Positions 1 to 8,787 are shown, counted from the first letter of the stretch. The stretch: DNA of 64,000 nt from JANWXR01 sp964608265 (GCA_964608265.1 CAZSNP010000019.1:7188-71187), one strand, 5' to 3'. Translations and numbers: made by a program. The notes: generated from the sequence alone by a model not told the origin.

Positions 1-1
1 G

Positions 2-214
2 CGCCACACCGAGGCGCTGAACGCGGCGCAGAAGTTGGCCGAGTTGCAGGCGACGCTCGAAACCCGCAAGCTGCTCGACCGGGCCAAGGGCGTGTTGATG
101 GCGCGCGGCCTGACCGAGCCGGAGGCGTACGCCTGGCTGCAGAAGCAGGCGCGCGACCAGCGGCTGAGCATGAAGGCCGTCGCCGAGGCGGTGCTGGCGG
201 AGGAGAAACGATGA
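2..214 (+). CDS. ANTAR-domain response regulator, C-terminal fragment
   Basis: Partial gene: the reading frame is open from the window edge and stops at 212-214, leaving the last 70 residues. These match an ANTAR RNA-binding domain: a helical stretch followed by LLDRAKGVLMARGLTEPEAY and a final helix with SMKAVAEAVL. ANTAR domains bind paired hairpins in nascent RNA and act as antiterminators, usually behind a receiver or GAF domain that would lie upstream of the window. The stop overlaps the next start (ATGATGA), so the two genes are probably translationally coupled. The family assignment is firm; the input domain is unknown. Confidence 0.8.
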   Translation, partial: RHTEALNAAQKLAELQATLETRKLLDRAKGVLMARGLTEPEAYAWLQKQARDQRLSMKAVAEAVLAEEKR

Positions 215-630
215 TGGACATCGCCTGCGATTGCCCCGAGTGCCGCGCGATGTGCACGCGCCGCCCGTGCTGGCCGACCCCGGCCGATGCCGAGCGGCTC
301 GTCGCGGCCGGCTTCGGGCGGCGGCTGATGCGCGAGTGGTGGTTCGATCACTCGCACGAGAAAACTGTCTTCCTCCTCACCCCCGCCCTTGCCGGTCGCG
401 AGGGCGGCGAGTCGCCGGCGCATCCCGCCGGGCCCTGCACCTTCCTCACCGCCGATGGGTTATGCGAGTTGCACGCCCTCGGCCTCAAGCCGAGCGAGGG
501 CCGGCGGGCGCTGTGCCACAATCGCACACCCGTTGACCTGCATCAGCGCATCGGGCAGACGTGGAACAACGCCGAGGCATTGGCGCTGGTTCAACGCTGG
601 TTGTCTCAGTCGAAGGCGAGCGCCGCGTGA
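211..630 (+). CDS. Small Cys-rich protein (YkgJ-like zinc/iron-chelating type)
   Basis: 139-residue soluble protein with an N-terminal cysteine cluster (C6, C8, C11, C15, C20) and a later PCTFLTADGLCELHALGLKP segment. That layout resembles YkgJ/UPF0153 proteins, which carry conserved cysteines proposed to bind a metal cluster. The ATG overlaps the stop of the ANTAR gene, so it is co-transcribed with it. Nothing in the sequence identifies a substrate. The last ten residues are low-complexity and the following 280 bases to the next gene hold no convincing ORF. Confidence 0.7.
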   Translation: MMDIACDCPECRAMCTRRPCWPTPADAERLVAAGFGRRLMREWWFDHSHEKTVFLLTPALAGREGGESPAHPAGPCTFLTADGLCELHALGLKPSEGRRALCHNRTPVDLHQRIGQTWNNAEALALVQRWLSQSKASAA

Positions 631-873
631 ACGACTCGGCTGCCCGGGCGCTCGCCCGCACAATGGCCGCGTGTTGTTCGGCGGCCAGACCCCGGCCGAG
701 GGTGACGGCGCGCTCCGGCTCAGCGAGCACATGCGCGCGATGCTCCCCTGCTTCTCCGAAGCCGATGTGCGCGGCGCGCATCTCAGGTCCGCACCTCCCC
801 ACGGCGCGCGGCGAAGTGCGCGGCCTCGAATGATCGCCGGCAACTCCGCCAACCAATTCGGGCCATCCCCCCG

Positions 874-902
874 TTGACGCCCCCGCGCCGCGCCGCTATA
901 GT
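874..902 (+). promoter_or_regulatory. Promoter of the serine genes, leaderless
   Basis: TTGACG at 874-879, a spacer of exactly 17 bases, and TATAGT at 897-902. The ATG of the phosphatase is at 910, seven bases after the -10 box, which is where transcription should start. No Shine-Dalgarno site fits in between. A TTG at 874 that would lengthen the protein by 12 residues is the -35 box, so ATG 910 is preferred. Confidence 0.75.
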
Positions 903-909
903 CGCGCCG

Positions 910-1776
910 ATGACGCTCCTTTCCCCCGCGACGCCTGTCGCCACCACGGATTGGGCCCCCTGTGACCTGGTCTTCTTCGATTGCGACAGCACCCTGTGCA
1001 CGATCGAGGGCATTGACGAACTGGCGCGCTGGTCGGGCCGCGAGGCCGAGGTCGCCGCCCTCACCGACCGGGCGATGAACGGTGAGGTACCGCTGGAGGC
1101 GATCTACGGCCAGCGGCTCGAACTCCTCAACCCCACCCGCGAGCTTATCCAACGCCTCAGCCAGCTCTATCAACATACCGCCCTGCCCGATGCCCGCGCC
1201 GTCATCGCCGCGCTGCAACACGCCGGGCGCGAGGTCTTCATCGTCAGCGGCGGGCTGGCCGAGGGCGTGCGCGAATTCGGCCTTTGGCTCGGCCTGCCCG
1301 AAGACCACATCTGCGCGGTCGAGGTGGAATACGATCAACTCTCCGGTCAGTGGTGGGAGCCGTGGAAGAACCCCGCCGGCCACAACCGCGCCGAGCGTTA
1401 CCTCGCCCACGACGGCGGCCCGCTCACCCTCGGGCAGGGCAAGGCCGACATCATCCGGCGGCTGCGGCGGGATCGGCCCGGGCGCGCGCTGCTGGTCGGC
1501 GATGGGATTTCGGATTTGGCCGCCGCGGAAGCGGTGGATGTCTTCGCGGGCTTTGGCGGCGTGGTGAGCCGGGGCCGCGTGCGCGAAGCCGCGCCGGTCT
1601 TCATCCGTTGCGCCGAGCTCGCGCCGGTGCTGCCCCTCGCCCTGGCGCGCCCCACGGTGTCGCCGGAGTGGCAGACGCTGTTTGCGCGCGGCATTGCCCT
1701 GATCCGCGACGGGGCCGTGTCCTTCAGCGATCCGCGCGCCCAGGCTGGGCTGATACGAGCGTTGGGATTCGGATGA
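910..1776 (+). CDS. serB: Phosphoserine phosphatase (HAD family)
   Basis: 288 residues. It hydrolyses O-phosphoserine to serine, the last step of the phosphorylated serine pathway. HAD motifs are in order: DCDST at residues 24-28 (nucleophile D24, general acid D26), IVSGG near 115 (motif II), the lysine in GQGKADIIRR near 180 (motif III) and VGDGISDLAA near 198 (motif IV). The next gene is phosphoglycerate dehydrogenase, 45 bases downstream on the same strand, which supports a serine operon. serC (the aminotransferase) is not in the window. A leaderless promoter precedes ATG 910. Confidence 0.88.
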   Translation: MTLLSPATPVATTDWAPCDLVFFDCDSTLCTIEGIDELARWSGREAEVAALTDRAMNGEVPLEAIYGQRLELLNPTRELIQRLSQLYQHTALPDARAVIAALQHAGREVFIVSGGLAEGVREFGLWLGLPEDHICAVEVEYDQLSGQWWEPWKNPAGHNRAERYLAHDGGPLTLGQGKADIIRRLRRDRPGRALLVGDGISDLAAAEAVDVFAGFGGVVSRGRVREAAPVFIRCAELAPVLPLALARPTVSPEWQTLFARGIALIRDGAVSFSDPRAQAGLIRALGFG

Positions 1777-1821
1777 AGACCGCCGGGACACAATCCGCGT
1801 CCGTCCGCGTCCAGATGAACC

Positions 1822-3402
1822 ATGTACCGAATCCTCGTCACCGACCCACTCCCCGAAGAAGGCCTCGCAATTCTGCGCGCTGCCGAAGACGCACAGACCG
1901 AGGCCAAACGCCTGCAGGGTGAAGACCTGCTCAACGCCATCGGCGACTACGACGCGCTGATCGTCCGCTCGGGCACGGCCGTTGACCGGCCATTGATGGA
2001 GCGCGCGAGCAAACTCAAGATCATCGGGCGCGCGGGCGTGGCGGTGGACAACATCGACATCGCCGCCGCCACCGAGCGCGGCATCATGGTGATGAATACC
2101 CCCGAGCCGGTGAGCGTCTCGGCGGCGGAACACACCCTCGGCCTGCTGCTGGCGCTCTGCCGTAACCTGCCCGCCGCGCACAACTCGCTGCGCGAGGGTG
2201 AGTGGAACCGGGGGCGCTTCCTCGGCGCGGAGTTGAAGGGCAAGACCCTCGGCCTCATCGGCCTGGGGCGGGTCGGCAAGCTCGTGGCCGAGCGGGCCCG
2301 CGGCTTCGGCATGACGGTGCTAGCCTGCGATCCGTACCTCGAGGAAGCAGTGGCGCGCGAGGCCGGCGTCACCCTCGTCACGCTCGATGAGGTGTTGGGG
2401 CGCGCCGACGTCGTCAGCCTGCATGCCTCACTCACCGGAGCCAAGCCCAGGCTGCTCGGCGCAACCGAGTTTGGCAGGATGAAAACCGGCGCGCGTTTCC
2501 TCAATACCGCGCGCGGCGAACTGGTGGACGAGTCGGCGCTGTACGAGTCGCTGAAGAGCGGCCACCTGGCCGGGGCCGCGCTCGATGTGTACGCCAAAGA
2601 GCCGCCGGGCTACTCACCGCTGTTCGATCTGCCCAACGTCATCGCCGTGCCGCACCTCGGCGCGAGCACGGTCGAGGCTCAGCGCGAGGTGGCGGTGCAA
2701 ATCGCGCAGCAAGTGCTCGATGCGTTGCGCGGTCTGCACTACCACAACGTCGTCAACCTCGCTTTCGTCGCCGGGCCGGATTTCCGCCTGCGCAAGCCCT
2801 ACCTCCAACTGGCCGAGAAGCTGGGCACGCTGCAAGGCCAACTGGCGGGCGGCGAGATCAAACGCGTCGAGGTGGAGGTGAAGGGTGAGGGCATGGCCGG
2901 CCTCGTCAAACCGATTGCGGTGGCGTTGCTGGCCGGGCTGATGCGGCGCCTGACGAAGGAGGCGGTGAACTACGTCAACGCCCCGGCGCTGGCCGCCGAG
3001 CGCGGCATCGCGATCACGCAAACGCGCGGTATGCAGTTGGTGGATTATCCGAACCTGCTCTCGTGCCGGGTGAGTTGGGAGGGCGGGCAGCGGCTCGTCG
3101 CGGGCACGCTGTTCGGCGGCAGCGAGGGCCGGCTCGTGCAGGTGGATGCGGTGCGGATGGATGCCAAACCGGACGGCCACGCGCTGGTGATGCTGAGCCG
3201 GGATGTGCCCGGCGTCATCGGCATCGTCGGCACGCTGCTGGCGCAATTCGGCGTCAACATCGCCGAGTGGCGGCTGGGCCGCGACGCACCCGGCGGCACG
3301 GCGCTGTCGTTCATCAACGTTGACGGCGCCCCGGCGCAAACGGCGCTCGATGCCATTCGCCGCCTGCCGCAAGTCATCGAGGTGCGGGCAGTGGAGTTGT
3401 GA
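1822..3402 (+). CDS. serA: D-3-phosphoglycerate dehydrogenase
   Basis: 526 residues, the long bacterial form. It oxidises 3-phosphoglycerate to 3-phosphohydroxypyruvate with NAD+, opening serine synthesis. Order: substrate-binding domain; NAD-binding fold with LGLIGLGRVGKLVAERARG near 145-165; catalytic Arg in LNTARGELVDE, Glu in the AKEPP region and His in PHLGAST; an allosteric substrate-binding domain; and a C-terminal ACT domain (about 455-526, beginning HALVMLSRDVPGVIG) for serine feedback. It follows serB and is likely on the same transcript. An alternative ATG lies seven bases upstream in another frame and is rejected. Confidence 0.93.
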   Translation: MYRILVTDPLPEEGLAILRAAEDAQTEAKRLQGEDLLNAIGDYDALIVRSGTAVDRPLMERASKLKIIGRAGVAVDNIDIAAATERGIMVMNTPEPVSVSAAEHTLGLLLALCRNLPAAHNSLREGEWNRGRFLGAELKGKTLGLIGLGRVGKLVAERARGFGMTVLACDPYLEEAVAREAGVTLVTLDEVLGRADVVSLHASLTGAKPRLLGATEFGRMKTGARFLNTARGELVDESALYESLKSGHLAGAALDVYAKEPPGYSPLFDLPNVIAVPHLGASTVEAQREVAVQIAQQVLDALRGLHYHNVVNLAFVAGPDFRLRKPYLQLAEKLGTLQGQLAGGEIKRVEVEVKGEGMAGLVKPIAVALLAGLMRRLTKEAVNYVNAPALAAERGIAITQTRGMQLVDYPNLLSCRVSWEGGQRLVAGTLFGGSEGRLVQVDAVRMDAKPDGHALVMLSRDVPGVIGIVGTLLAQFGVNIAEWRLGRDAPGGTALSFINVDGAPAQTALDAIRRLPQVIEVRAVEL

Positions 3403-3423
3403 CCACGCCAGTCAATGGAGCAT

Positions 3424-3675
3424 TTACCAGTCCTCACGCTCGATGGTTTGGCTCTGCACTCGTTGCAATCCGGGATCGAGACCCGAAGGTTGACCGGCGT
3501 AAACCGCGTCAAAGCGTGCGGTGAGTTCGGCATCGGCGAATGGCCCGCCGGCTTGTCTACGCGTTGTTCGCTCGACAAGCATTCGGCGTAAAAGTTCGTG
3601 AACGGCCACGCCTTCCGATTGGGCCAGAGACTTTAGTTGCTCCGCCAGTTGATCGGGCAAGGGAAGATTGGTCAT
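3424..3675 (-). CDS. Small RHH-like antitoxin-type protein
   Basis: 83 residues. The N-terminus (LPLPDQLAEQLKSLAQSEGV, then LLRRMLV) has the strand-helix-helix look of ribbon-helix-helix DNA-binding proteins, as found in VapB-like antitoxins. The start is set by GGAGG six bases before ATG 3675; an ATG 15 bases further up lacks this. It is convergent with serA, and no toxin gene (PIN, RelE, HicA) lies beside it, so it may be a solitary regulator. Family assignment is by pattern only. Confidence 0.55.
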   Translation of the reverse strand: MTNLPLPDQLAEQLKSLAQSEGVAVHELLRRMLVERTTRRQAGGPFADAELTARFDAVYAGQPSGLDPGLQRVQSQTIEREDW

Positions 3676-3708
3676 AAGGCCTCCAAGCATGGCAAATTAT
3701 ACGCCCGC

Positions 3709-5631
3709 TCAATCTCCAGCCAGCGACAGCGCGACCGGCGCGCCGCGCAGATGCTTCGGCTTCACCTCCGGGCACTCCCACGCCTCGGCGGGCGTTTGTG
3801 AGCGCAGCCCGGTGAACCTGGGCAGGATGCCGCAGGCGAAGCAGCGCTCGCGGCAGTCAATCCGCGTTTGGCCGCGCAGGCTCCAGCGGTAATCCTCGGC
3901 CAGGAATTGCTTCTTCACCGCCACGTCAATGTGATCCCACGGGAAGGTCTCGTCAATCAGGCGCGGGCGGTGTGTGTAGAAGCGCGGGTCGAGGCCGGCA
4001 GCCGCGAACGAGTCGAGCCAGGCGCCGAAATTGAAATGCTCCTGCCAGGCGTCGAACTTCGCGCCGCGCCGGTGCGCCTCCAGCAGCACGCGGCCCAGCC
4101 GCCGGTCGCCGCGCGAGAACCACGCTTCCAGTTGCGTCTCCTGCGGATTGTTCCAATTCAACTTCAACCCCGGCCCGCGCAGCGCGCGCTTGAGCAAATC
4201 CTGCTTGGCGATGATTTGATGCACGTCGTCGCACGGCACCCACTGAAACGGCGTGTGTGGCTTGGGCACGAAGGTGCTCACCCCGGCGTTGACCTGCACG
4301 CGGTTGCCGGCGATCTTGCGCCCCTCGTCGCGCACCAGTTTGCACAGGTCGGCGATGGCCTGCACGTCCTCGAGCGTCTCGGCCGGGTGGCCGATCATGA
4401 AATATAGCTTGATCGTCGTCCAGCCGCGCTCGAAGACCGCGCGCGCCGTCGTCAACAGTTGCTCGGTGCTCACCGGTTTGTTGATGATCTCGCGCATCCG
4501 CTCGGTGGCGGCCTCGGGCGCAAAGGTGAAGCCGCCGCGTTTGTTGTCCTTCAGCAGCTCCATCAATTGCACCGAAGCCGTTTCGATCCGTAACGACGGC
4601 AGCGAGATGCTGAGGTGCTTCCCGGCGAACTTCTCGCCGACGCGCTTCACCAGTTCGAGCACCTCATCGTAATCTGAGGATGACAGCGACAGCAGCGCGA
4701 TCTCCTCGAAGCCCGTGTTGCGCAGCCCCTGTTCGAGCGCGTCCACGATCTGATCCACGCTGCGCTCGCGCACCGGGCGCGTGATCATGCCGGCGTGGCA
4801 GAAGCGGCAGCCGCGCGTACAACCGCGCATGATCTCGACCGGATAGCGGTTGTGCACGGTGTTGATATACGGGACGATGAGTTTGGTCGGCGGCGGCGGG
4901 AGGATGGGGACGATGCGCTTGATGACTTTGGCCGGAGCCTCGGGGGCCAGCGGCATGACTGCGGCCACGGTGCCGTCGTCGTTGTAGAGCGGCTCGTACA
5001 GCGCGGGCACGTACACGCCCCAGATCTTCGCCAATGCGCGCAGCAGCGCGTCTTTGTCTCCGTCGCCGGCCTTCCACTGCCGCACTGTGGTGATGATGTC
5101 GAAGATCACATCCTCACCCTCGCCGATGACGAAGGCGTCGATGAAGTCGGCCATCGGCTCAGGGTTGTAGGTGCTGTGCCCACCGGCGATGATGAGGGGA
5201 TGGCGGCGCGGGTCGCGGTCGGCGGCCAGCAGCGGCAGCCCGGCCAGATCGATGAGATTCAGGACGTTCGAGTACAACTGTTCGTAAGGGATGGAGAGCG
5301 CGAAGAGGTCGAACTCGCGCACGGCGTGTTTGGTTTCGAGCGAGTACAACGGCACGCCGCTGGCCCGCATCGCCGCCTCCATATCGCTCCACGGGCTGTA
5401 GGCGCGCTCGGCCAACACGTCGGGCCGCTGGTTAATCAGCTCGTACAGAATCCCAATGCCGAGGTTGGGTGTGCCGATGTCATAGATGTCGGGAAACGCC
5501 AGGCAGACGCGGAAATCAATCGCCGCCCAGTCTTTGGTGACGGAGTTCAGCTCGCCGCCGGTGTAGCGGCCCGGTTTGGCCACCGTGGGCAGGAGGCGGT
5601 CGAGGGCGACCTCAATTTGTTCGGGAGTCAT
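3709..5631 (-). CDS. Radical SAM protein, TIGR03960 type
   Basis: 640 residues. An N-terminal cobalamin-binding-like domain (about 30-230, with VCLAFPDIYDIGTPNLGIGI and an IIAGGHSTYNPEP loop) is followed by a radical SAM core whose cluster motif is C271-x3-C275-x2-C278 (CTRGCRFC). The C-terminus has a further cysteine group, DCRERCFACG. These are features of the uncharacterised TIGR03960 family, often next to a DUF2344 gene and RNase E/G in other phyla; neither is here. The substrate is unknown. The gene stands alone, with a TATAAT 30 bases before the ATG. Confidence 0.85.
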   Translation of the reverse strand: MTPEQIEVALDRLLPTVAKPGRYTGGELNSVTKDWAAIDFRVCLAFPDIYDIGTPNLGIGILYELINQRPDVLAERAYSPWSDMEAAMRASGVPLYSLETKHAVREFDLFALSIPYEQLYSNVLNLIDLAGLPLLAADRDPRRHPLIIAGGHSTYNPEPMADFIDAFVIGEGEDVIFDIITTVRQWKAGDGDKDALLRALAKIWGVYVPALYEPLYNDDGTVAAVMPLAPEAPAKVIKRIVPILPPPPTKLIVPYINTVHNRYPVEIMRGCTRGCRFCHAGMITRPVRERSVDQIVDALEQGLRNTGFEEIALLSLSSSDYDEVLELVKRVGEKFAGKHLSISLPSLRIETASVQLMELLKDNKRGGFTFAPEAATERMREIINKPVSTEQLLTTARAVFERGWTTIKLYFMIGHPAETLEDVQAIADLCKLVRDEGRKIAGNRVQVNAGVSTFVPKPHTPFQWVPCDDVHQIIAKQDLLKRALRGPGLKLNWNNPQETQLEAWFSRGDRRLGRVLLEAHRRGAKFDAWQEHFNFGAWLDSFAAAGLDPRFYTHRPRLIDETFPWDHIDVAVKKQFLAEDYRWSLRGQTRIDCRERCFACGILPRFTGLRSQTPAEAWECPEVKPKHLRGAPVALSLAGD

Positions 5632-5663
5632 ACCACATACCTTTTTAGAAGATCGTGGTTGAC

Positions 5664-5669
5664 ATTATA
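5664..5669 (-). promoter_or_regulatory. -10 box upstream of the radical SAM gene
   Basis: TATAAT on the minus strand, about 30 bases before the radical SAM start. No good -35 hexamer is visible at 16-18 bases, so this is a weak call. Confidence 0.35.
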
Positions 5670-5678
5670 ACTCGACCC

Positions 5679-6089
5679 TCATGCCGCCAGTTCATAGTCC
5701 CAGGTGATGTGCGCCACGCCGCGGATGGTGGCAGCCACCGCGCAGTATTTCTCCTCGGAGAGGCGGATCGCCTGCTCGACGCCGTGGGGCGTCAGCCCGG
5801 CGCCGCGCAGGGCGAAGTGCATGTGGATCTTGCGAAACGTCCACGGTGGCTCGGGGTCTTGCTCGCCACTGACAGCGATGTTCAGATCGCTGAGCGGCGT
5901 GCGCTTCTTGGCCAGAATCTCGACCACATCCACCGCCGTACACGCACCCAGCGCGATCAACAGCATATCGGAGGGTTTGCACCCCACTCCGTTGGCCTCA
6001 TCCTGCGTGCTGAGCACCACCGAGTGTTTGCTCGAATCGATGGCGACAAACTGTTGGTGCTGAATCCACTTGATGGTTGCGCTGGGCAT
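5679..6089 (-). CDS. OsmC/Ohr family protein
   Basis: 136 residues. OsmC-type proteins reduce organic peroxides with two cysteines, or act as redox proteins of the YhfA subtype. Seen here: a GVGCKPSDMLLIALGACTAVD segment around residues 40-62 with the two family cysteines, and a C-terminal EEKYCAVAATI segment. The pattern (SKHSVVL, LLIALGACTAVDVVEIL) is closer to YhfA-like OsmC proteins than to Ohr. The start ATG 6089 has GGGAG eight bases upstream; a GTG nine bases earlier is less likely. Confidence 0.82.
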   Translation of the reverse strand: MPSATIKWIQHQQFVAIDSSKHSVVLSTQDEANGVGCKPSDMLLIALGACTAVDVVEILAKKRTPLSDLNIAVSGEQDPEPPWTFRKIHMHFALRGAGLTPHGVEQAIRLSEEKYCAVAATIRGVAHITWDYELAA

Positions 6090-6328
6090 AGGCCACACTC
6101 CCTGTTTGCTGATTGGAGGCGATTGTAGTCAAAAGGTCACGGCCCACCCGGATGACATTCGTCCTCACTTTGGCGCCGATTGTTAGGGACGTCTCTCACC
6201 CTGGGGCACCCGGTCAGCGGCTTGCCCGCGGCGGTGCCGATGAGCGAATTGGCTCGGGTCAATCCGCTCATTCGCTTCCCCAATCCGTTGCCCGATGATT
6301 GTGATAAAATGCGCGCCGTTCAATTGGA

Positions 6329-6401
6329 CGCCCCTATCGTCTAGTGGACCAGGACGCGGCCCTCTCAAGGCCAAAACTGGGGTTCGAATCCCCATAGGGG
6401 C
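6329..6401 (+). tRNA. tRNA-Glu (CTC)
   Basis: 73-base cloverleaf. Acceptor arms are GCCCCTA / TAGGGGC with discriminator A; the anticodon arm is GGCC-CTCTCAA-GGCC with anticodon CTC at loop positions 34-36; the T arm is CTGGGGTTCGAATCCCCAT. CCA is not encoded. A TAAAAT 19 bases upstream may be its -10 box. It lies between the OsmC gene and the SCO pair. Confidence 0.93.
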
Positions 6402-6491
6402 ACTCGCAACGCGAGCGACAGGTCGCCAGCCACTGCGCGGCCTGTTTTCATTTGGCGCGGTAGAATCACCATCGGAGCGAGCTTTCACACA

Positions 6492-7157
6492 ATGAATCGT
6501 ACTTGGACGATCTTGCTCAGTGGGTTGTTTGGTTTGCCGGTCGTTGCCGTGATGGCGTTCGTGGTTTTTCAGCCGGTGAAGGTGCTGCCGCGCATGCAGC
6601 TTGCGCCCGGCTTTGCCCTCACCGATCAGGACGGCCAGGCCCTGACGAGCGAAGACCTGCGCGGCAACATCACGCTGTATTCCTTCACCTATTCGCACTG
6701 CCCGGCGGATTGTCCGCCGGCCACGGCGCGGCTGCTCGAGTTGCAACAACAGTTGGGCCAGCGACCCTCGGGCGGCGTGCCGGTGAAGCTGGTGACGGTG
6801 ACGGTGGATGCCGAGCGCGACACCCCGCCGGTGCTGCGCGACTTCGGCGCGCAATTGGGCGCCGATTTCGACGGCTGGGCCTTCGCCACCGGCGACGAGA
6901 CGCGGCTGCGGCGGGTGGTGGCCAACGGTTTCGGGTTGTTCTTCGCCCGCCGACCCGATGGCTCGTTCGAACTCGATCAGCGCATGTACCTGGTGGATAG
7001 CCTGGGCCTCATCCGCGCGGAATACTCCTTCTTTGTGCCCACCCTTGAGCGGCTGCTGCGCGATATCCGTCTATTGACCGAGGAAGCCGAGAACAGTCAG
7101 GGAATGGCGCGCTACGTGTACGAGGCCGCACACCTCTTCGCCTGCTACGCCCCATGA
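6492..7157 (+). CDS. SCO1/SenC-like protein lacking the ligand His
   Basis: 221 residues. An N-terminal membrane anchor (about 7-26) is followed by a thioredoxin fold with a C70-x3-C74 motif (HCPADCP). SCO proteins hold Cu(I) with these two cysteines and a distal histidine and deliver it to the CuA site of cytochrome oxidase. In this protein the distal region reads FELDQRMYLVDSLG and contains no histidine, so copper binding may be altered, or the protein may be a thiol-disulfide reductant. The stop overlaps the next start by ATGA, giving a coupled SCO pair. No oxidase genes are in view. Confidence 0.83.
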   Translation: MNRTWTILLSGLFGLPVVAVMAFVVFQPVKVLPRMQLAPGFALTDQDGQALTSEDLRGNITLYSFTYSHCPADCPPATARLLELQQQLGQRPSGGVPVKLVTVTVDAERDTPPVLRDFGAQLGADFDGWAFATGDETRLRRVVANGFGLFFARRPDGSFELDQRMYLVDSLGLIRAEYSFFVPTLERLLRDIRLLTEEAENSQGMARYVYEAAHLFACYAP

Positions 7158-7762
7158 AACGCCTGGCCTTTCTCTCGGCTGGGCTGTTGGCCGGGCTGGG
7201 CCTGGCCCTGGCTGCCGTGCTGCTCGGGCCGCGCCTGTTCGGCGCACCATTCGAACTGCGCGGCATGGCGCTCGACGGCTCCAGGCCTGCGCCCAACTTC
7301 GCCTTCACCGAGGCAGCCGGCCGGCGCGTGCAGCTCAGCGACTTCCGCGACAAAGTCGTGGCCGTGTACTTCGGGTACACCTTCTGCCCGGATGTCTGCC
7401 CGACGACGCTGGTCGATCTCAAGCGGGCGGTCGAGGCGCTCGGCGCGCAGGCCGAGGCGGTGCAGGTGATCTTCATCTCGGTTGACCCGGAACGCGACAC
7501 CCCGCAGCGCGCGATGGATTACGCCCGCGCCTTCAACCCCGACTTCATCGGCCTGAGCGGCACACTCGATGAGGTGGCCTCGGCGGCCACAATGTTCGGC
7601 GTTTACTTTGAGAAGAAGGCCAGCGCCAGCGCCGCCGGCTATCTGGTCGATCACACCTCCGTCGTCACCGTCGTCGATCGGGCCGGACGCATCCGGGTGC
7701 TCTGGCCGTTCGGATTCAAGAGCGAAGATATGACGGCCGACCTTCAGACGTTGCTGCGGTAG
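7154..7762 (+). CDS. SCO1/SenC copper chaperone
   Basis: 202 residues. An N-terminal signal anchor (about 5-25) precedes a thioredoxin fold with C78-x3-C82 (FCPDVCP) and the ligand histidine H167 in LVDHTSVV, so all three copper ligands are present. Its expected role is metallation of CuA in cytochrome c oxidase on the outer face of the membrane. It is translationally coupled to the upstream SCO paralogue that lacks the histidine, suggesting the two act together. Confidence 0.9.
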   Translation: MKRLAFLSAGLLAGLGLALAAVLLGPRLFGAPFELRGMALDGSRPAPNFAFTEAAGRRVQLSDFRDKVVAVYFGYTFCPDVCPTTLVDLKRAVEALGAQAEAVQVIFISVDPERDTPQRAMDYARAFNPDFIGLSGTLDEVASAATMFGVYFEKKASASAAGYLVDHTSVVTVVDRAGRIRVLWPFGFKSEDMTADLQTLLR

Positions 7763-7789
7763 CGCAACCATCCGCGATTCGCAATCTCA

Positions 7790-8728
7790 ATGCTTCCCTT
7801 TCGCCTGCAACCTGAGTTCCGTGGACGGGTGTGGGGCGGGCGACGCCTCCAGCCCGAAGCATCCCATCCCATCGGTGAAGCGTGGATTGTGTACGAACGC
7901 AACCTCGTCGCCGAAGGCCCCCATGCAGGCCGCACCCTGGGCGCGCTGGCCGCCGCCGAGGGCGAACGGCTGCTGGGCAAACGCCCGCTGCGCGCCACCG
8001 GGTTGCGTTTTCCATTGCTGATTAAGTTGCTCGATTGCGAAGACTGGCTCTCGGTGCAGGTTCATCCGAACGATGAACAGGCCGCGCGGCTCGAGGGGCC
8101 GGGCCACTTTGGCAAGACCGAGGCCTGGCACCTCCTGGAGGCCCGGGCCGAAGCGCGTTTGATCGCCGGGCTGCGCGCCGGCACGAGCGCCGCCGACTTT
8201 GGCGAGGCGGTGCGCGGCGGCACGCTGGCTGAGCACGTGCGCTACCTCGACGTCCATGCCGGCGAGACGGTGATGATGCGGGCCGGCACGGTCCACGCGC
8301 TCGGGCCGGGCCTGCTGCTGTACGAGATTCAGCAGACCTCCGACCTCACCTATCGCGTCTTCGACTGGAACCGCCCGGCCAGTGCGGGCCGTGAGTTGCA
8401 CATCGAGAAGTCACTGGCCGTGACGGATGTATCCGCAGTGGGCCGCGCCGAGCCGCTGCCCGAGTTGCGCGACGGCGCAGTGCACACCCTGACCACCTGT
8501 GAGTATTTCACCCTCGGCCTGCTTCGCGCCGCCTCGTTACCGGTCGCGCTCCACACGCGCGGCGAATCATTTCACGCGCTGACGGTGACCGAGGGGAGGG
8601 TTCGAGCTGAAGGGGAGGGATGGAGTGAGCCGCTGAGGAAGTTCGAAACGCTGATCGTGCCGGCGGTCTGCGGCGCGTATCGGGTTGTGCCGCTGGAAGC
8701 CAGCCGGGTGCTGAAGGCCAGCGCGTAA
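7790..8728 (+). CDS. manA: Mannose-6-phosphate isomerase, class I short form
   Basis: 312 residues, the compact Bacillus-type length. It interconverts mannose-6-phosphate and fructose-6-phosphate with a zinc ion in a cupin fold. Signatures: N-terminal PEFRGRVWGGRRL, the metal-site segment SVQVHPNDEQA near residues 87-97, and AGTVHALGPGLLLYEIQQTSDLTYR-type sequence (about 165-190) with the second ligand His and the catalytic Arg region. It follows the SCO pair by 27 bases and may be read from the same transcript, though the functions are unrelated. Confidence 0.88.
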   Translation: MLPFRLQPEFRGRVWGGRRLQPEASHPIGEAWIVYERNLVAEGPHAGRTLGALAAAEGERLLGKRPLRATGLRFPLLIKLLDCEDWLSVQVHPNDEQAARLEGPGHFGKTEAWHLLEARAEARLIAGLRAGTSAADFGEAVRGGTLAEHVRYLDVHAGETVMMRAGTVHALGPGLLLYEIQQTSDLTYRVFDWNRPASAGRELHIEKSLAVTDVSAVGRAEPLPELRDGAVHTLTTCEYFTLGLLRAASLPVALHTRGESFHALTVTEGRVRAEGEGWSEPLRKFETLIVPAVCGAYRVVPLEASRVLKASA

Positions 8729-8787
8729 CGAGTCCGCCAAGTCACAGGCAGCGACACAAAGGCGCCTTCTTCGTGCCACCAGGCGCT

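Noticed and set aside
460..2181. 573-codon minus-strand ORF over serB/serA
   Set aside because: It is antisense to two well-supported genes and its translation is Arg/Ala/Gly-rich noise typical of GC-rich shadows.
3424..3675. Complete toxin-antitoxin pair
   Set aside because: Only the antitoxin-like gene is present; both neighbours are unrelated enzymes.
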